Assembly (NCBI GenBank): GCA_050633545.1
Contig: JBOEGS010000002.1
Location: forward strand, 496,001 to 560,000
Source: Litorivita sp050633545
GTDB taxonomy: Bacteria; Pseudomonadota; Alphaproteobacteria; Rhodobacterales; Rhodobacteraceae
Reading direction: 5' to 3'
DNA length: 64,000 nucleotides
In this document: positions 16,895 to 26,349 of the stretch, piece by piece
How positions within the stretch are numbered: position 1 is the first letter of the stretch
Layout: every line of letters starts with the position of its first letter
Program-made: the position numbers and the translations under genes
Notes under the pieces: model-generated
Database searches by the model: none
The model's input: the letters and a program-made list of their open reading frames with translations, nothing else
What the model was told of the DNA's origin: nothing

Positions 16895-18700
16895 ATGAGC
16901 ATAGAATTTCAAAGCTGGGCCGATATCGCCCCCACCCTCGTCGCCGTCGCCGCAGGGCGCGCGCCTGCCGATACCGTTGTGAAAGGCGGACGTTGGGTCA
17001 ATGTCCACACCCGCGAGGTGCTGGATGATATGGACATCGCGATTGCAGGCGGGCGGTTCGCCTATTGCGGGCCGGACGCCAGCCATTGCATCGGGCCCGA
17101 TACACAGATCATCGAGGCAAAGGGGCGCTATATGATCCCTGGTCTGTGCGATGCGCATATGCATATCGAAAGCGGTATGTTGATCCCCGCCGAATTTGCC
17201 CGCGCGGTGATCCCTCATGGGACGACATCGATGTTCACCGACCCCCATGAGATCGCCAATGTTCTGGGGCTGGACGGCGTGCGGATGATGCATGACGAGG
17301 CCCTGATTCAGCCGGTGAATATCTTCACGCAAATGCCCTCCTGCGCCCCCTCTGCCCCCGGTCTGGAGACTACCGGGCAGGAAATCACCCCTGAAGACGT
17401 TGCCGAGGCGATGGCATGGCCGGGGATCATCGGTCTTGGCGAGATGATGAATTTCCCGGGCGTGGTGAACGGCGATGCCAAGATGCTGGCCGAGATCGCG
17501 GCCACCCAGCGCGCAGGCAAAACCGTGGGCGGGCATTATGCCTCGCCCGATCTTGGCCCCGCCTTTCACGCCTATGTCGCGGGCGGGCCTGCCGATGACC
17601 ACGAAGGCACCTGCGAGGCCGACGCCATTGCCCGCACCCGCCAAGGCATGCGCGCGATGATGCGGCTGGGATCGGCGTGGTATGACGTGGAAACGCAAAT
17701 CACCGCGATCACCGAAAAGGGTCTCGATCCGCGCGGCTTTATACTGTGCACCGATGATTGCCATTCGGGCACATTGGTCGAAGACGGCCATATGAACCGC
17801 GTGGTGCGTCATGCGATTGACTGCGGCTGTGATCCGCTCATCGCGCTGCAAATGGCGACGATCAACACCGCGACGCATTTCGGGCTGGAGCGCGAGATCG
17901 GCTCCATCGCGCCGGGGCGGCGGGCGGATATGATCCTGACTTCCGATCTGAAAACCCTGCCGATCGAGCAGGTGATCGCGCGCGGTCAAACCGTGGCCAA
18001 AGACGGGGTGTGCCTTGTCGATTGCCCGCATTACGCGTGGCCCGACGCGGCGCGGCAAACCGTGCATCTGGGCCATGCGCTGAGCGATACGGATTTCGAC
18101 ATTCCCGCGCCTGAGGGGGCCAACCACGTCACCGCCCGCGTGATCGGCGTGGTGGAAAATCAGGCCCCGACAAAAGCCCTCACCGCCGAACTCAAGGTCT
18201 CCGAAGCCCGCGTCGAAATGGACGGCGCGCAGGACATTTGCCAGATCGCCTTGGTCGAGCGCCACCGCGCCACGGGAGCGGTGGTGAACGGTTTTGTGTC
18301 GGGCTTTGGCTATGACGGCTCTATGGCCATGGCCAGCACCGTCGCCCATGACAGCCACCATATGATCGTTGTCGGCACCGACCGTGCGATGATGGCCGCG
18401 GCGGCAAACCGTCTGGCCGAGGTCGGGGGCGGCGTCACCATCTGGAAAGACGGGGCCGAGCTTGCTCTGGTCGAATTGCCCATCGCGGGGCTGATGTCGG
18501 ACGCCCCCGCCGCCGAAGTGGCTGTGAAAGCGGGGCAAATGATGGAGGCGATGCGCGCCTGCGGCTGCACGCTCAACAACGCCTATATGCAGCATTCGCT
18601 TCTGGCTCTGGTGGTGATACCGGAGCTGAGGATTTCCGATTTGGGCCTTGTGGATGTGACGACATTTGAATTGACCGATCTGATCATCGGCCCCGAATAG
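16895..18700 (+). CDS. ade: Adenine deaminase
   Basis: 601 residues, the usual AdeC size. Amidohydrolase metal site CDAHMHIESGM, then GTTSMFTDPHEIANVLG, GHYASPDL and the DDCHSG segment, with a C-terminal adenine-deaminase domain (GFGYDGSMAMASTVAHDSHH). It converts adenine to hypoxanthine plus ammonia. ATG 16895 follows AGGAAAGG; the upstream in-frame extension lacks a ribosome site. The AMP nucleosidase gene follows after 12 bp, so the pair converts AMP to hypoxanthine. Confidence 0.93.
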   Translation: MSIEFQSWADIAPTLVAVAAGRAPADTVVKGGRWVNVHTREVLDDMDIAIAGGRFAYCGPDASHCIGPDTQIIEAKGRYMIPGLCDAHMHIESGMLIPAEFARAVIPHGTTSMFTDPHEIANVLGLDGVRMMHDEALIQPVNIFTQMPSCAPSAPGLETTGQEITPEDVAEAMAWPGIIGLGEMMNFPGVVNGDAKMLAEIAATQRAGKTVGGHYASPDLGPAFHAYVAGGPADDHEGTCEADAIARTRQGMRAMMRLGSAWYDVETQITAITEKGLDPRGFILCTDDCHSGTLVEDGHMNRVVRHAIDCGCDPLIALQMATINTATHFGLEREIGSIAPGRRADMILTSDLKTLPIEQVIARGQTVAKDGVCLVDCPHYAWPDAARQTVHLGHALSDTDFDIPAPEGANHVTARVIGVVENQAPTKALTAELKVSEARVEMDGAQDICQIALVERHRATGAVVNGFVSGFGYDGSMAMASTVAHDSHHMIVVGTDRAMMAAAANRLAEVGGGVTIWKDGAELALVELPIAGLMSDAPAAEVAVKAGQMMEAMRACGCTLNNAYMQHSLLALVVIPELRISDLGLVDVTTFELTDLIIGPE

Positions 18701-18712
18701 GACGCAAGACCC

Positions 18713-20197
18713 ATGCATGACGAAAAACAAGGATTGCCGATCCTGACGCCCGCGGGCCGCGCCCCGCAAAGCTTCACCGATGCCAAAGCCGCGGTGGCGC
18801 ATTTGATCGCGCTATACGGCGAGGCGACGGATTTCCTGTGCAGCCATTTCAAGACCGCGATGGAAAACGGCCACCCCAAGGCCCGCATCCGCGCGTTCTA
18901 TCCGCAGGTTTCGATCACCACCCACAGCTTTGCACAGATCGACAGCCGCCTCAGCTTTGGCCATGTTTCGGTGCCTGGGCGGCATGCGGCGACGATCACG
19001 CGGCCCGATCTGTTCAAATCCTATCTCGAACAACAAATCGGCCTTTTGCTCGAAAACCATCAGGTGCCTGTGGAAATCGGCCCCTCGAACACGCCGATGC
19101 CCGTGCATTTTGCCGTGGCCGGAACCGGCGGGCTGACCGTGCCGCAAGAAGGCGCGGCGGAGTTCACCCTGCGCGATGTGTTCGATGTGCCCGATCTGAC
19201 CACCACCAACGACGATATCGTCAACGGCACCTATGTCCCCGCCGAGGGCGAACCGGGAGCCTTGGCGCCCTTTACCGCGCAGCGGGTGGATTATTCACTG
19301 GCGCGGCTGTCGCATTACACCGCGACCGACCCCGCACATTTCCAAAACCACGTGCTTTTCACCAACTATCAATTCTATGTCTCGGAATTCGAGGCCTATG
19401 CGCGCAAGGTTCTGGCCGATCCTGATAGCGGATACACCAGTTTCGTCAGCACCGGAGATGTCGAGATCACCGATGCTGAAACGCCGATCCCTCCGACGAT
19501 GAAAATGCCGCAAATGCCCGCCTATCATTTGAAACGTGCCGACGGGTCGGGGATCACTTTGGTCAACATCGGGGTCGGCCCGTCCAATGCGAAAACCGCC
19601 ACCGACCATATCGCCGTTTTGCGCCCGCATGCTTGGGTGATGGTCGGCCACTGCGCGGGGCTGCGCAATTCGCAAAGCCTTGGTGATTTCGTGCTCGCGC
19701 ATGCCTACCTTCGCGAGGACAAGGTGCTTGATGACGATCTGCCGGTTTGGGTGCCGATCCCTGCTTTGGCGGAAATCCAGATCGCCTTGGAAACCGCCGT
19801 GGCCCATGAGACGCAGCTTGAGGGCTATGACCTCAAGCGCGTGATGCGTACGGGCACCGTGGCCAGTCTCGACAATCGCAACTGGGAATTGCGCGATCAT
19901 TCGGGGCCGGTGCAGCGTTTGAGCCAGTCGCGCGCCGTGGCGCTGGACATGGAAAGCGCGACGATTGCGGCGAACGGGTTCCGCTTTCGGGTGCCCTACG
20001 GCACGCTGCTTTGCGTCTCCGACAAGCCGCTTCATGGCGAGTTGAAATTGCCTGGAATGGCGTCGGATTTCTACAAAACACAAGTGTCTCGGCATTTGAT
20101 GATCGGGATTCGCGCGATGGAGACCTTGCGCGACATGCCGCTCGAACGCATCCATAGCCGCAAATTGCGCTCTTTTGACGAGACAGCCTTTCTTTGA
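18713..20197 (+). CDS. amn: AMP nucleosidase
   Basis: 494 residues with the N-terminal AMN domain (GEATDFLCSHFK, RIRAFYPQVSITT) and a C-terminal purine-nucleoside-phosphorylase-like domain including MVGHCAGLRNSQ and ALDMESATIAANGFR. It hydrolyses AMP to adenine and ribose 5-phosphate. It starts 12 bp after ade and shares its transcript, an obvious functional pair that also releases ammonia. Confidence 0.93.
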   Translation: MHDEKQGLPILTPAGRAPQSFTDAKAAVAHLIALYGEATDFLCSHFKTAMENGHPKARIRAFYPQVSITTHSFAQIDSRLSFGHVSVPGRHAATITRPDLFKSYLEQQIGLLLENHQVPVEIGPSNTPMPVHFAVAGTGGLTVPQEGAAEFTLRDVFDVPDLTTTNDDIVNGTYVPAEGEPGALAPFTAQRVDYSLARLSHYTATDPAHFQNHVLFTNYQFYVSEFEAYARKVLADPDSGYTSFVSTGDVEITDAETPIPPTMKMPQMPAYHLKRADGSGITLVNIGVGPSNAKTATDHIAVLRPHAWVMVGHCAGLRNSQSLGDFVLAHAYLREDKVLDDDLPVWVPIPALAEIQIALETAVAHETQLEGYDLKRVMRTGTVASLDNRNWELRDHSGPVQRLSQSRAVALDMESATIAANGFRFRVPYGTLLCVSDKPLHGELKLPGMASDFYKTQVSRHLMIGIRAMETLRDMPLERIHSRKLRSFDETAFL

Positions 20198-20329
20198 CCT
20201 AGGGTAAAGATGCGCTAAATGCGTTATTTTCTCTTGTTTCACACCACAATTCGTTGTGTAGATACGCAACATAAGGTTATATACCGCCAGTGAGGCCCCA
20301 TAGATCGGGCAAGTGAAGGAGACTACCAA

Positions 20330-20617
<288 letters not shown>

Positions 20618-20641
20618 GCTTGCATCTTTGCCAAGTTTTCG

Positions 20642-20670
20642 AAAGGGTCGCCCGAGGGGCGGCCCTTTTG
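20642..20670 (+). terminator. Intrinsic terminator after hup
   Basis: Left arm AAAGGGTCGCCC (20642-20653) pairs with 20657-20668 with one T-G wobble and a 3-nt loop, followed by a short T-run. Confidence 0.85.
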
Positions 20671-20708
20671 CATTCGGGCGCCCGTGCCGAAACCCCATTG
20701 GAGAGACC

Positions 20709-21593
20709 ATGAACTTGCGCGCAATCTTGATGGGTCTGGCCTTTGCCTTGATGTGGTCCTCGGCCTTTACCTCGGCGCGGGTGATCGTCGCCTATGCGCC
20801 GCCTCTGGCGTCCTTGTCCTTGCGGTTTTTGGTCTCGGGTCTGCTGGGGGTCGCGATTGCCCTGGCGCTGGGCCAAAGCTTTCGGCTGACGCGCGCGCAA
20901 TGGCGCGCCACAGTGATTTTCGGCATCTGCCAGAACGCGCTTTACCTCGGGCTGAACTTTGTCGCGATGCAAACCATCGAGGCGTCGCTGGCCTCCATCA
21001 TCGCCTCGACCATGCCGCTTATGGTGGCCTTTGCCGGATGGGTGGTGTTTCGCGACAAACTGCCGATGATGGGGATCGTCGGTTTGATTGCGGGGGTGAT
21101 CGGCGTCGGGCTGATCATGGGCGCGCGGCTGGACGCAGGCGTGGACCCTTACGGGTTGACCCTATGCTTGATCGGCTCTGTGGCGCTGACGGTAGCGACC
21201 TTATCGGTGCGCGGGGCCTCGTCGGGCGGCAATGTGATGATGATCGTCGGCCTGCAGATGCTGGTGGGCGCGGTCTGCCTTGCGGTGGTCTCTGCCGCGA
21301 CCGAAACGCTCACCGTGACGTGGTCCACGCCGCTGCTCATCGCCTTTGTCTACACGACGCTGGTGCCAGGTCTGGCGGCGACATGGGTCTGGTTCACCTT
21401 GGTGGGCATGATCGGCGCGACCAAGGCGGCGACCTTCCATTTCCTCAACCCTTTCTTTGGCGTCGCCATCGCGGCCATCATCATCGACGAAAGCATCGGG
21501 CCGCGCGATGTGTTGGGCGTGGCGATTATCGCCGCAGGCATTTTGGCCGTGCAACTGTCAAAACAGCGCCCCGCCGCTCAGACCAAAACGTAA
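20709..21593 (+). CDS. DMT-superfamily transporter (two EamA domains)
   Basis: 294 residues with about ten hydrophobic helices in two repeats: MGLAFALMWSSAFTSARVIV at the start of the first EamA domain and VGLQMLVGAVCLAVVSA in the second. ATG 20709 follows GGAGAG; the in-frame upstream ORF overlaps the hup terminator and is not used. Such proteins export metabolites or amino acids; substrate unknown. Its 3' end overlaps the convergent AEC transporter gene by 16 bp. Confidence 0.85.
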   Translation: MNLRAILMGLAFALMWSSAFTSARVIVAYAPPLASLSLRFLVSGLLGVAIALALGQSFRLTRAQWRATVIFGICQNALYLGLNFVAMQTIEASLASIIASTMPLMVAFAGWVVFRDKLPMMGIVGLIAGVIGVGLIMGARLDAGVDPYGLTLCLIGSVALTVATLSVRGASSGGNVMMIVGLQMLVGAVCLAVVSAATETLTVTWSTPLLIAFVYTTLVPGLAATWVWFTLVGMIGATKAATFHFLNPFFGVAIAAIIIDESIGPRDVLGVAIIAAGILAVQLSKQRPAAQTKT

Positions 21594-22522
21594 AGCAGCG
21601 CAGAGAGCGTGAAAAACGCCGCCGTCGTCGCAAAAAGCAGCGTCAGGGAGGCCAGCCCCTCATGACCGTATTCTTGCGAGAGCACGGTAAAGATGCTGAA
21701 CATCGGGATCGCCGCAGACAAGATCGCCGCAGCGGCAAAATCGCCCTGCGGGACGGGCAGGCCACCATAGGCCAAAAGCGCCATGGCCAGAACCGTCAAG
21801 GCCGGATGCAGTAACAGTTTCGCACCTGCGATTTGCGCCGCCATGGCGCGGTTGCCCTTGGTGGGCAGGCCGACCAACGTGCCGCCAATCACAAACAGCG
21901 CAATCGGCGCGGCAGAGGCGGCGATCAGCCCCATGAGCCGCACCAAGGCTTCGGGCACCGGCACCCCCAAGAGCGAGACCGCCATGCCCAAGGTCAAACC
22001 GATGATCAAAGGCCGCCGCAACAGGCTCAGCGCCAGTTCGCGGATCAATCGGATCATGCCGCCTTTTTCGCGCGGGCGTGACAGTTCGAGCAAGATCAAG
22101 GCGGTCGGGATGATCAGGAAATTCTCGACCACCATATTCATTGCTAATACCGCGCCCGCCAGATCGGGAAACACCAGCAAAAGCACCGGATAGCCGATAT
22201 AGCCGGTGTTGGGCACCGTGGCCCCCATCGCCCCGATGGCGCGGCGCGCAGGGCCGGTGCCTTGAAGCGCGAACCAGCCGTAGACCGCGCCCATGGTCAT
22301 CACCCCCGCGAGGATCACGGTGAGCATATAGCCGCTGTCCATAACCTCGGAGAAATCGCGCTGGGCAACCGCGTTGAACAGCAGCGCAGGCAGGGCGATG
22401 TTGATCACATAGCGGCCAAAGACGCGCATTTCCGCGCTGGTGAATCCTTTGAAATAGACGCTGGCATAGCCCAGCCCGATCAGCGCAAAAATCGGCGCAG
22501 TGATGGAAAGGATGCTGCCCAA
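21578..22522 (-). CDS. AEC-family transporter (auxin efflux carrier/malonate permease type)
   Basis: About 314 residues with roughly ten hydrophobic segments in the AEC pattern (TAPIFALIGLGYA N-terminus, NIALPALLFNAVA, GATVPNTGYIGYPV). Start uncertain: only TTG codons are available, at 22522 and 22555. The former begins just after the aroC stop and gives a family-like N-terminus (GSILSITAPIF). Probably co-transcribed with aroC. Substrate unknown; family members move carboxylates or amino acids. Confidence 0.78.
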   Translation of the reverse strand: MGSILSITAPIFALIGLGYASVYFKGFTSAEMRVFGRYVINIALPALLFNAVAQRDFSEVMDSGYMLTVILAGVMTMGAVYGWFALQGTGPARRAIGAMGATVPNTGYIGYPVLLLVFPDLAGAVLAMNMVVENFLIIPTALILLELSRPREKGGMIRLIRELALSLLRRPLIIGLTLGMAVSLLGVPVPEALVRLMGLIAASAAPIALFVIGGTLVGLPTKGNRAMAAQIAGAKLLLHPALTVLAMALLAYGGLPVPQGDFAAAAILSAAIPMFSIFTVLSQEYGHEGLASLTLLFATTAAFFTLSALLYVLV

Positions 22523-22526
22523 CCGA

Positions 22527-23642
22527 TCAGCCGATTTTGCCGCGGGTCTCGCCAACGGCGCCGCCGATCTGGCCGCGGTGAAGCAAGATATGATCGAGGA
22601 TCACACAGGCCATCATCGCCTCGGCCACGGGCACGGCGCGGATGCCGACACAGGGATCATGGCGGCCCTTGGTGATGATCTCGGCGGCTTGGCCGGATTT
22701 GGTGATGGTCTGGCGGGTCTTGAGGATCGAGGAGGTCGGTTTGACCGCAAAGCGCACGACCAGATCCTGACCGGTGGAAATCCCGCCCAAAATCCCGCCC
22801 GCATGGTTGGAGGAATAGACCGGCTTGCCATCGTTACCCATGAAAATCTCGTCGGCATTCTCTTCGCCGGTCAGCTCCGCCGCCGCCATGCCTTCGCCGA
22901 TTTCCACGCCTTTGACGGCATTGATACTCATCATCGCGGCGGCCAGATCGGTGTCGATCTTGCCGTAAACCGGCGCGCCAAGCCCCGCAGGCACGCCGCG
23001 CGCCACGACCTCGATGGCCGCGCCGACGGAATTGCCGCTTTTGCGCAGGGTATCCATGTATTCGGCCCATTCACCGGCGGCCACCGCATCGGGCGACCAA
23101 AAGACGTTCTTGCCGATCTCGTCCCAATCGAACCGCTCGCGGTCGATTTTATGCGGGCCGATCTGGGTCAGGTAGCCGGTGATCTGCAAGTCGGGCAAAA
23201 ATGACTTGAGCGCGGCCCGCGCCAATCCGCCCGCCGCTACACGCGCCGCCGTCTCGCGCGCCGAAGAGCGCCCGCCGCCGCGATAGTCGCGGATGCCGTA
23301 TTTTTGCCAATAGGTGATATCCGCATGGCCAGGGCGGAATTTTTCGGCGATGTCGCCATAATCTTTCGACCGCTGGTCGGTGTTTCGGATCATCAATTGC
23401 ACCGGCGTTCCGGTGGTCTGCCCTTCGAACACGCCGGATAGAATTTCGACCTCATCGGCCTCGCGCCGCTGTGTGGTGTATTTGCTGGTGCCGGGTTTGC
23501 GTTTGTCGAGGAAGGCTTGGATCATGCCCGCATCCACCGCCACACCCGGAGGGCAGCCATCGACCGTCGCGCCCAAAGCTGGCCCGTGGCTTTCGCCCCA
23601 GGTCGTGACGCGGAAAAGATGTCCGAATGTATTAAGCGACAT
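22527..23642 (-). CDS. aroC: Chorismate synthase
   Basis: 371 residues. Signature GESHGPALG near 17, GRSSARETAARVAAG (the FMN-binding region) and SNHAGGILGGISTGQ are all present. It converts EPSP to chorismate using reduced FMN, the last shared step to aromatic amino acids and folate. ATG 23640-23642 has GGGAG upstream. Divergent from the symporter gene across 147 bp containing a repeated operator-like element. Confidence 0.95.
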   Translation of the reverse strand: MSLNTFGHLFRVTTWGESHGPALGATVDGCPPGVAVDAGMIQAFLDKRKPGTSKYTTQRREADEVEILSGVFEGQTTGTPVQLMIRNTDQRSKDYGDIAEKFRPGHADITYWQKYGIRDYRGGGRSSARETAARVAAGGLARAALKSFLPDLQITGYLTQIGPHKIDRERFDWDEIGKNVFWSPDAVAAGEWAEYMDTLRKSGNSVGAAIEVVARGVPAGLGAPVYGKIDTDLAAAMMSINAVKGVEIGEGMAAAELTGEENADEIFMGNDGKPVYSSNHAGGILGGISTGQDLVVRFAVKPTSSILKTRQTITKSGQAAEIITKGRHDPCVGIRAVPVAEAMMACVILDHILLHRGQIGGAVGETRGKIG

Positions 23643-23711
23643 GAGCGGCTCCCGTTTTCTTTTGCCTGCTCTATCAACTGCTCAAGTCAGAGGCAATCTT
23701 CCGCGTGAATT

Positions 23712-23757
23712 CGCGCAAAACGTGCAAAGATTTTGTGTTTCGCGCAAAGCGTGCAAA
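23712..23757. promoter_or_regulatory. Duplicated direct-repeat operator candidate between aroC and the symporter gene
   Basis: CGCGCAAAACGTGCAAA (23712-23728) and CGCGCAAAGCGTGCAAA (23741-23757) differ by one base and are 29 bp apart. Each contains G(C/T)GCAAA twice at 9-bp spacing. The block ends 32 bp before the symporter ATG. The TTTGC-type direct repeats recall sites of RamB/PccR-like XRE regulators of acyl-CoA metabolism, but this is only a resemblance. Confidence 0.55.
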
Positions 23758-23789
23758 ACTTGGAGCATAAGCAACAGGAAGGAAACCGA

Positions 23790-25157
23790 ATGACAAGCGC
23801 AACGCAAAGCGGGGCATCGGGCGGCAAGCCGTCCAAAATGTCCCTGACGACGCAAATCATGCTGGCCATGGTCGGCGGGCTGATCCTTGGCGTGATCTTC
23901 AACAAGATCGGGTCGGATTTCATCAACACGCATATTGTCGGCGGGCTTTTCGCCATGATCGGCAAGATGTTCGTGAATGCCTTGAAAATGCTGGTGGTGC
24001 CTTTGGTGTTTTTCTCGCTGATCTGCGGCGTGACGGGGATCGGCGATATCCGCATTCTGGGCCGTGTCGGCGGCAAGAGCTTTGCGCTCTATCTGACCAC
24101 AACGGCCGTTGCGATTGCGGTGGCGATCTTGCTCGCATCCGTCATCGGACCGGGCAAAGGGTTTGTCATGGACGGGGTCGATACGTCGGGCGTCACCGGC
24201 CGCGAGGCGCCGACGGTTTGGGACGTGTTTGCCGCCATTGTACCGACCAATCCGGTCGCTGCCTTTGCGAGCGGCGAGATGCTCCAGATCATCTTTTACA
24301 CCGTGATTTTGGGCGTGGCGGTCTTGATGCTTGGGGCGAAATCCAAAGGGTTTGTCGAAGCCAGCGAATATATGAACGAGGTGATGATGAAAGTCGTCGG
24401 CATCGTCATGGCCTTTGCGCCCATTGGCGTGTTCTGCCTGATCGCCAAGACTTTTACCGAGCAGGGCATCGAATTGTTCATCCCTGTGTTGGCCTATGTC
24501 GTCACGCTGGTTCTGGCGCTTTTTGTGCATCTCTTCGTGACGCTGATGATCATGCTCAAATTGATGTCGGGCCTCAGCCCCGTCACCTTCATGCGCAAAA
24601 TCCGCCCCGCGCAGATTTTCGCCTTCTCCACCGCCTCGAGCAACGCCACGATTCCCGTGACCTTGCGCTGCGTGACCGAGCGCATCGGTGTGAACAACTC
24701 TGTCGGCTCCTTCTGCGTGCCGTTTGGCGCGACGATCAACATGGACGGCACCGCGATCATGCAAGGCGTCGCCACCGTGTTTTTGGCCAATGTCTACGGC
24801 ATTGATCTGGGGCTTGGCGGTTATGTCACCGTGATCGCCATGGCGGTTCTGGCCTCGATCGGGACGGCGGGCGTGCCTGGTGTGGGTTTGGTGATGCTGA
24901 CCATGGTGCTCGGGCAGGTCGGCCTTCCTATTGAAGGCATTGCCTTGATCCTCGGCGTGGACCGTTTGATGGATATGATCCGCACGGCGGTGAACATCAC
25001 CGGCGATGCCGTGGTCACGTCGATTGTCGCCAAAAGCGAGGGCAAGGTCGATATGGCGATCTTCAACGATCCGGATGCGGGCATCATGACCAGCGACGAT
25101 CTTGAGATTGACGAGGCCGCCGAGGCGGAGCTGGCCCGATACGCCAAACCTCACTGA
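23790..25157 (+). CDS. Dicarboxylate/amino acid:cation symporter (DAACS family)
   Basis: 455 residues with about eight helices and two re-entrant loops. The first hairpin reads FSTASSNATIPVTLRC in place of the serine-rich SSSS motif, and the substrate/cation site contains FGATINMDGTAI. It imports C4-dicarboxylates or acidic amino acids with sodium or protons. ATG 23790 has AGGAAGGA 5 nt upstream; the ORF extends upstream through the operator repeats, which makes an earlier start unlikely. Monocistronic, possibly controlled by the repeats at 23712-23757. Confidence 0.88.
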   Translation: MTSATQSGASGGKPSKMSLTTQIMLAMVGGLILGVIFNKIGSDFINTHIVGGLFAMIGKMFVNALKMLVVPLVFFSLICGVTGIGDIRILGRVGGKSFALYLTTTAVAIAVAILLASVIGPGKGFVMDGVDTSGVTGREAPTVWDVFAAIVPTNPVAAFASGEMLQIIFYTVILGVAVLMLGAKSKGFVEASEYMNEVMMKVVGIVMAFAPIGVFCLIAKTFTEQGIELFIPVLAYVVTLVLALFVHLFVTLMIMLKLMSGLSPVTFMRKIRPAQIFAFSTASSNATIPVTLRCVTERIGVNNSVGSFCVPFGATINMDGTAIMQGVATVFLANVYGIDLGLGGYVTVIAMAVLASIGTAGVPGVGLVMLTMVLGQVGLPIEGIALILGVDRLMDMIRTAVNITGDAVVTSIVAKSEGKVDMAIFNDPDAGIMTSDDLEIDEAAEAELARYAKPH

Positions 25158-25231
25158 GCCAAAGCGCGCGGCGTGGCGGCCCGGCAGATCACCCCTTGCC
25201 ACCGCGCCGCGCCGCGCCTAGGTTCCGCCTT

Positions 25232-25320
25232 ACCTCGGGGTGCTGCGTGCTTGTGCGTAGCTGAGATGCGATTTTGCGAACCCGTTGAACCTGAACCGGT
25301 TAAGACCGGCGGAGGGAAGG
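25232..25320 (+). ncRNA. TPP (THI-box) riboswitch
   Basis: The leader contains the conserved THI elements in order: CTCGGGGTGC (25234-25243), CTGAGATG (25261-25268), AACCCGTTGAACCTGAACC (25279-25297), GGTTAAGACCGGCG and a closing GGAGGGAAGG (25311-25320). These match the pyrimidine- and pyrophosphate-sensor helices of the TPP aptamer. It lies 51 bp upstream of thiB. Ligand binding would be expected to shut down the thiamine transporter, probably by hiding the AGGAGG at 25361-25366. Confidence 0.95.
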
Positions 25321-25371
25321 TTTGGACATGCTCCACGCGCCCGTTCCGCCCGTCGCATATAGGAGGATGCC

Positions 25372-26349
25372 ATGAAGTATCTTGCACTTGCCACGGGACT
25401 TTTCGCAGCCAGCAGCGCGCTGGCCGAAACGCCCATTTTGACGATCTATACCTATGACAGCTTTGACACCGAATGGGGCCCCGGTCCTGCGGTCGAAGCC
25501 GCGTTCGAGGCGACATGTGATTGCGATCTGCAATTCGTGGCCGCAGGTGACGGCGCATCTGTCTTGGCGCGCCTCAAGCTCGAAGGCGCGCGCACCGAGG
25601 CCGATGTGGTCCTTGGTCTCGATAATAACCTCGTCGCCGCCGCGCGCGAGACCGGCCTTTTTACCCCCACCACGGCGCGGGCCGATTATGCCCTGCCCGT
25701 TGCTTGGAAGGACGACACATTCGTGCCCTTCGATTGGGGCTATTTCGCCTTTGTGAAAAACGCGGACCTCGCTGCGCCCAGCGATTTCAAAGCGCTCGGC
25801 GTCTCCGATTTGAAGGTCGTGATCCAAGACCCGCGCTCCTCCACGCCCGGTTTGGGTCTGTTGATGTGGGTGAAATCCGTCTATGGCGACGAGGCCCCCG
25901 CCATTTGGGAGGGGCTTTCGGACAATATTGTCACCGTCACCAAAGGATGGTCCGAGGCCTATGGATTGTTCCTCGCGGGCGAGGCCGACATGGTGCTCAG
26001 CTATACCACATCGCCCGCATACCACCTGATCGCCGAAGAGGATGCCAGCAAAGCCGCAGCCGCCTTCACCGAAGGCCATTACCTGCAGGTTGAGGTCGCC
26101 GCAAAACTGGCCAGCACCGATGTGCCGGAACTGGCGGATAAATTCCTCGCTTTCATGCTGACCGACGCTTTCCAAGGCGTGATTTCGACAACCAACTGGA
26201 TGTATCCGGCGGTCACCCCCGCGCAGGGCCTGCCCAAAGGTTTCGAGACGCTGATCTCCCCTGACAAAGCCCTGATGGTGCCGCTTGCCGATGCGCCGCA
26301 GATCCGCGAGGAGGCTTTGGCCGAATGGCTCACGGCCCTGTCGCAATAG
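25372..26349 (+). CDS. thiB: Thiamine ABC transporter substrate-binding protein
   Basis: 325 residues with a Sec signal peptide (MKYLALATGLFAASSALA, cleavage before ETP). The mature start LTIYTYDSFDTEWGPG is the ThiB/TbpA hallmark, and DWGYFAFV and SYTTSPAYH follow. Periplasmic binding of thiamine, TMP or TPP. AGGAGG lies 5 nt upstream of ATG. Downstream of the TPP riboswitch and overlapping thiP by 25 nt. Confidence 0.94.
   Translation: MKYLALATGLFAASSALAETPILTIYTYDSFDTEWGPGPAVEAAFEATCDCDLQFVAAGDGASVLARLKLEGARTEADVVLGLDNNLVAAARETGLFTPTTARADYALPVAWKDDTFVPFDWGYFAFVKNADLAAPSDFKALGVSDLKVVIQDPRSSTPGLGLLMWVKSVYGDEAPAIWEGLSDNIVTVTKGWSEAYGLFLAGEADMVLSYTTSPAYHLIAEEDASKAAAAFTEGHYLQVEVAAKLASTDVPELADKFLAFMLTDAFQGVISTTNWMYPAVTPAQGLPKGFETLISPDKALMVPLADAPQIREEALAEWLTALSQ

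Noticed and set aside
16736..18802. Long minus-strand ORF opposite adenine deaminase
   Set aside because: Shadow of ade; the translation has no recognisable motif and overlaps the real upstream gene start.
23733..23789. Earlier start for the symporter at 23733
   Set aside because: The extension covers the repeated operator-like element and lacks a ribosome site; ATG 23790 has AGGAAGGA.
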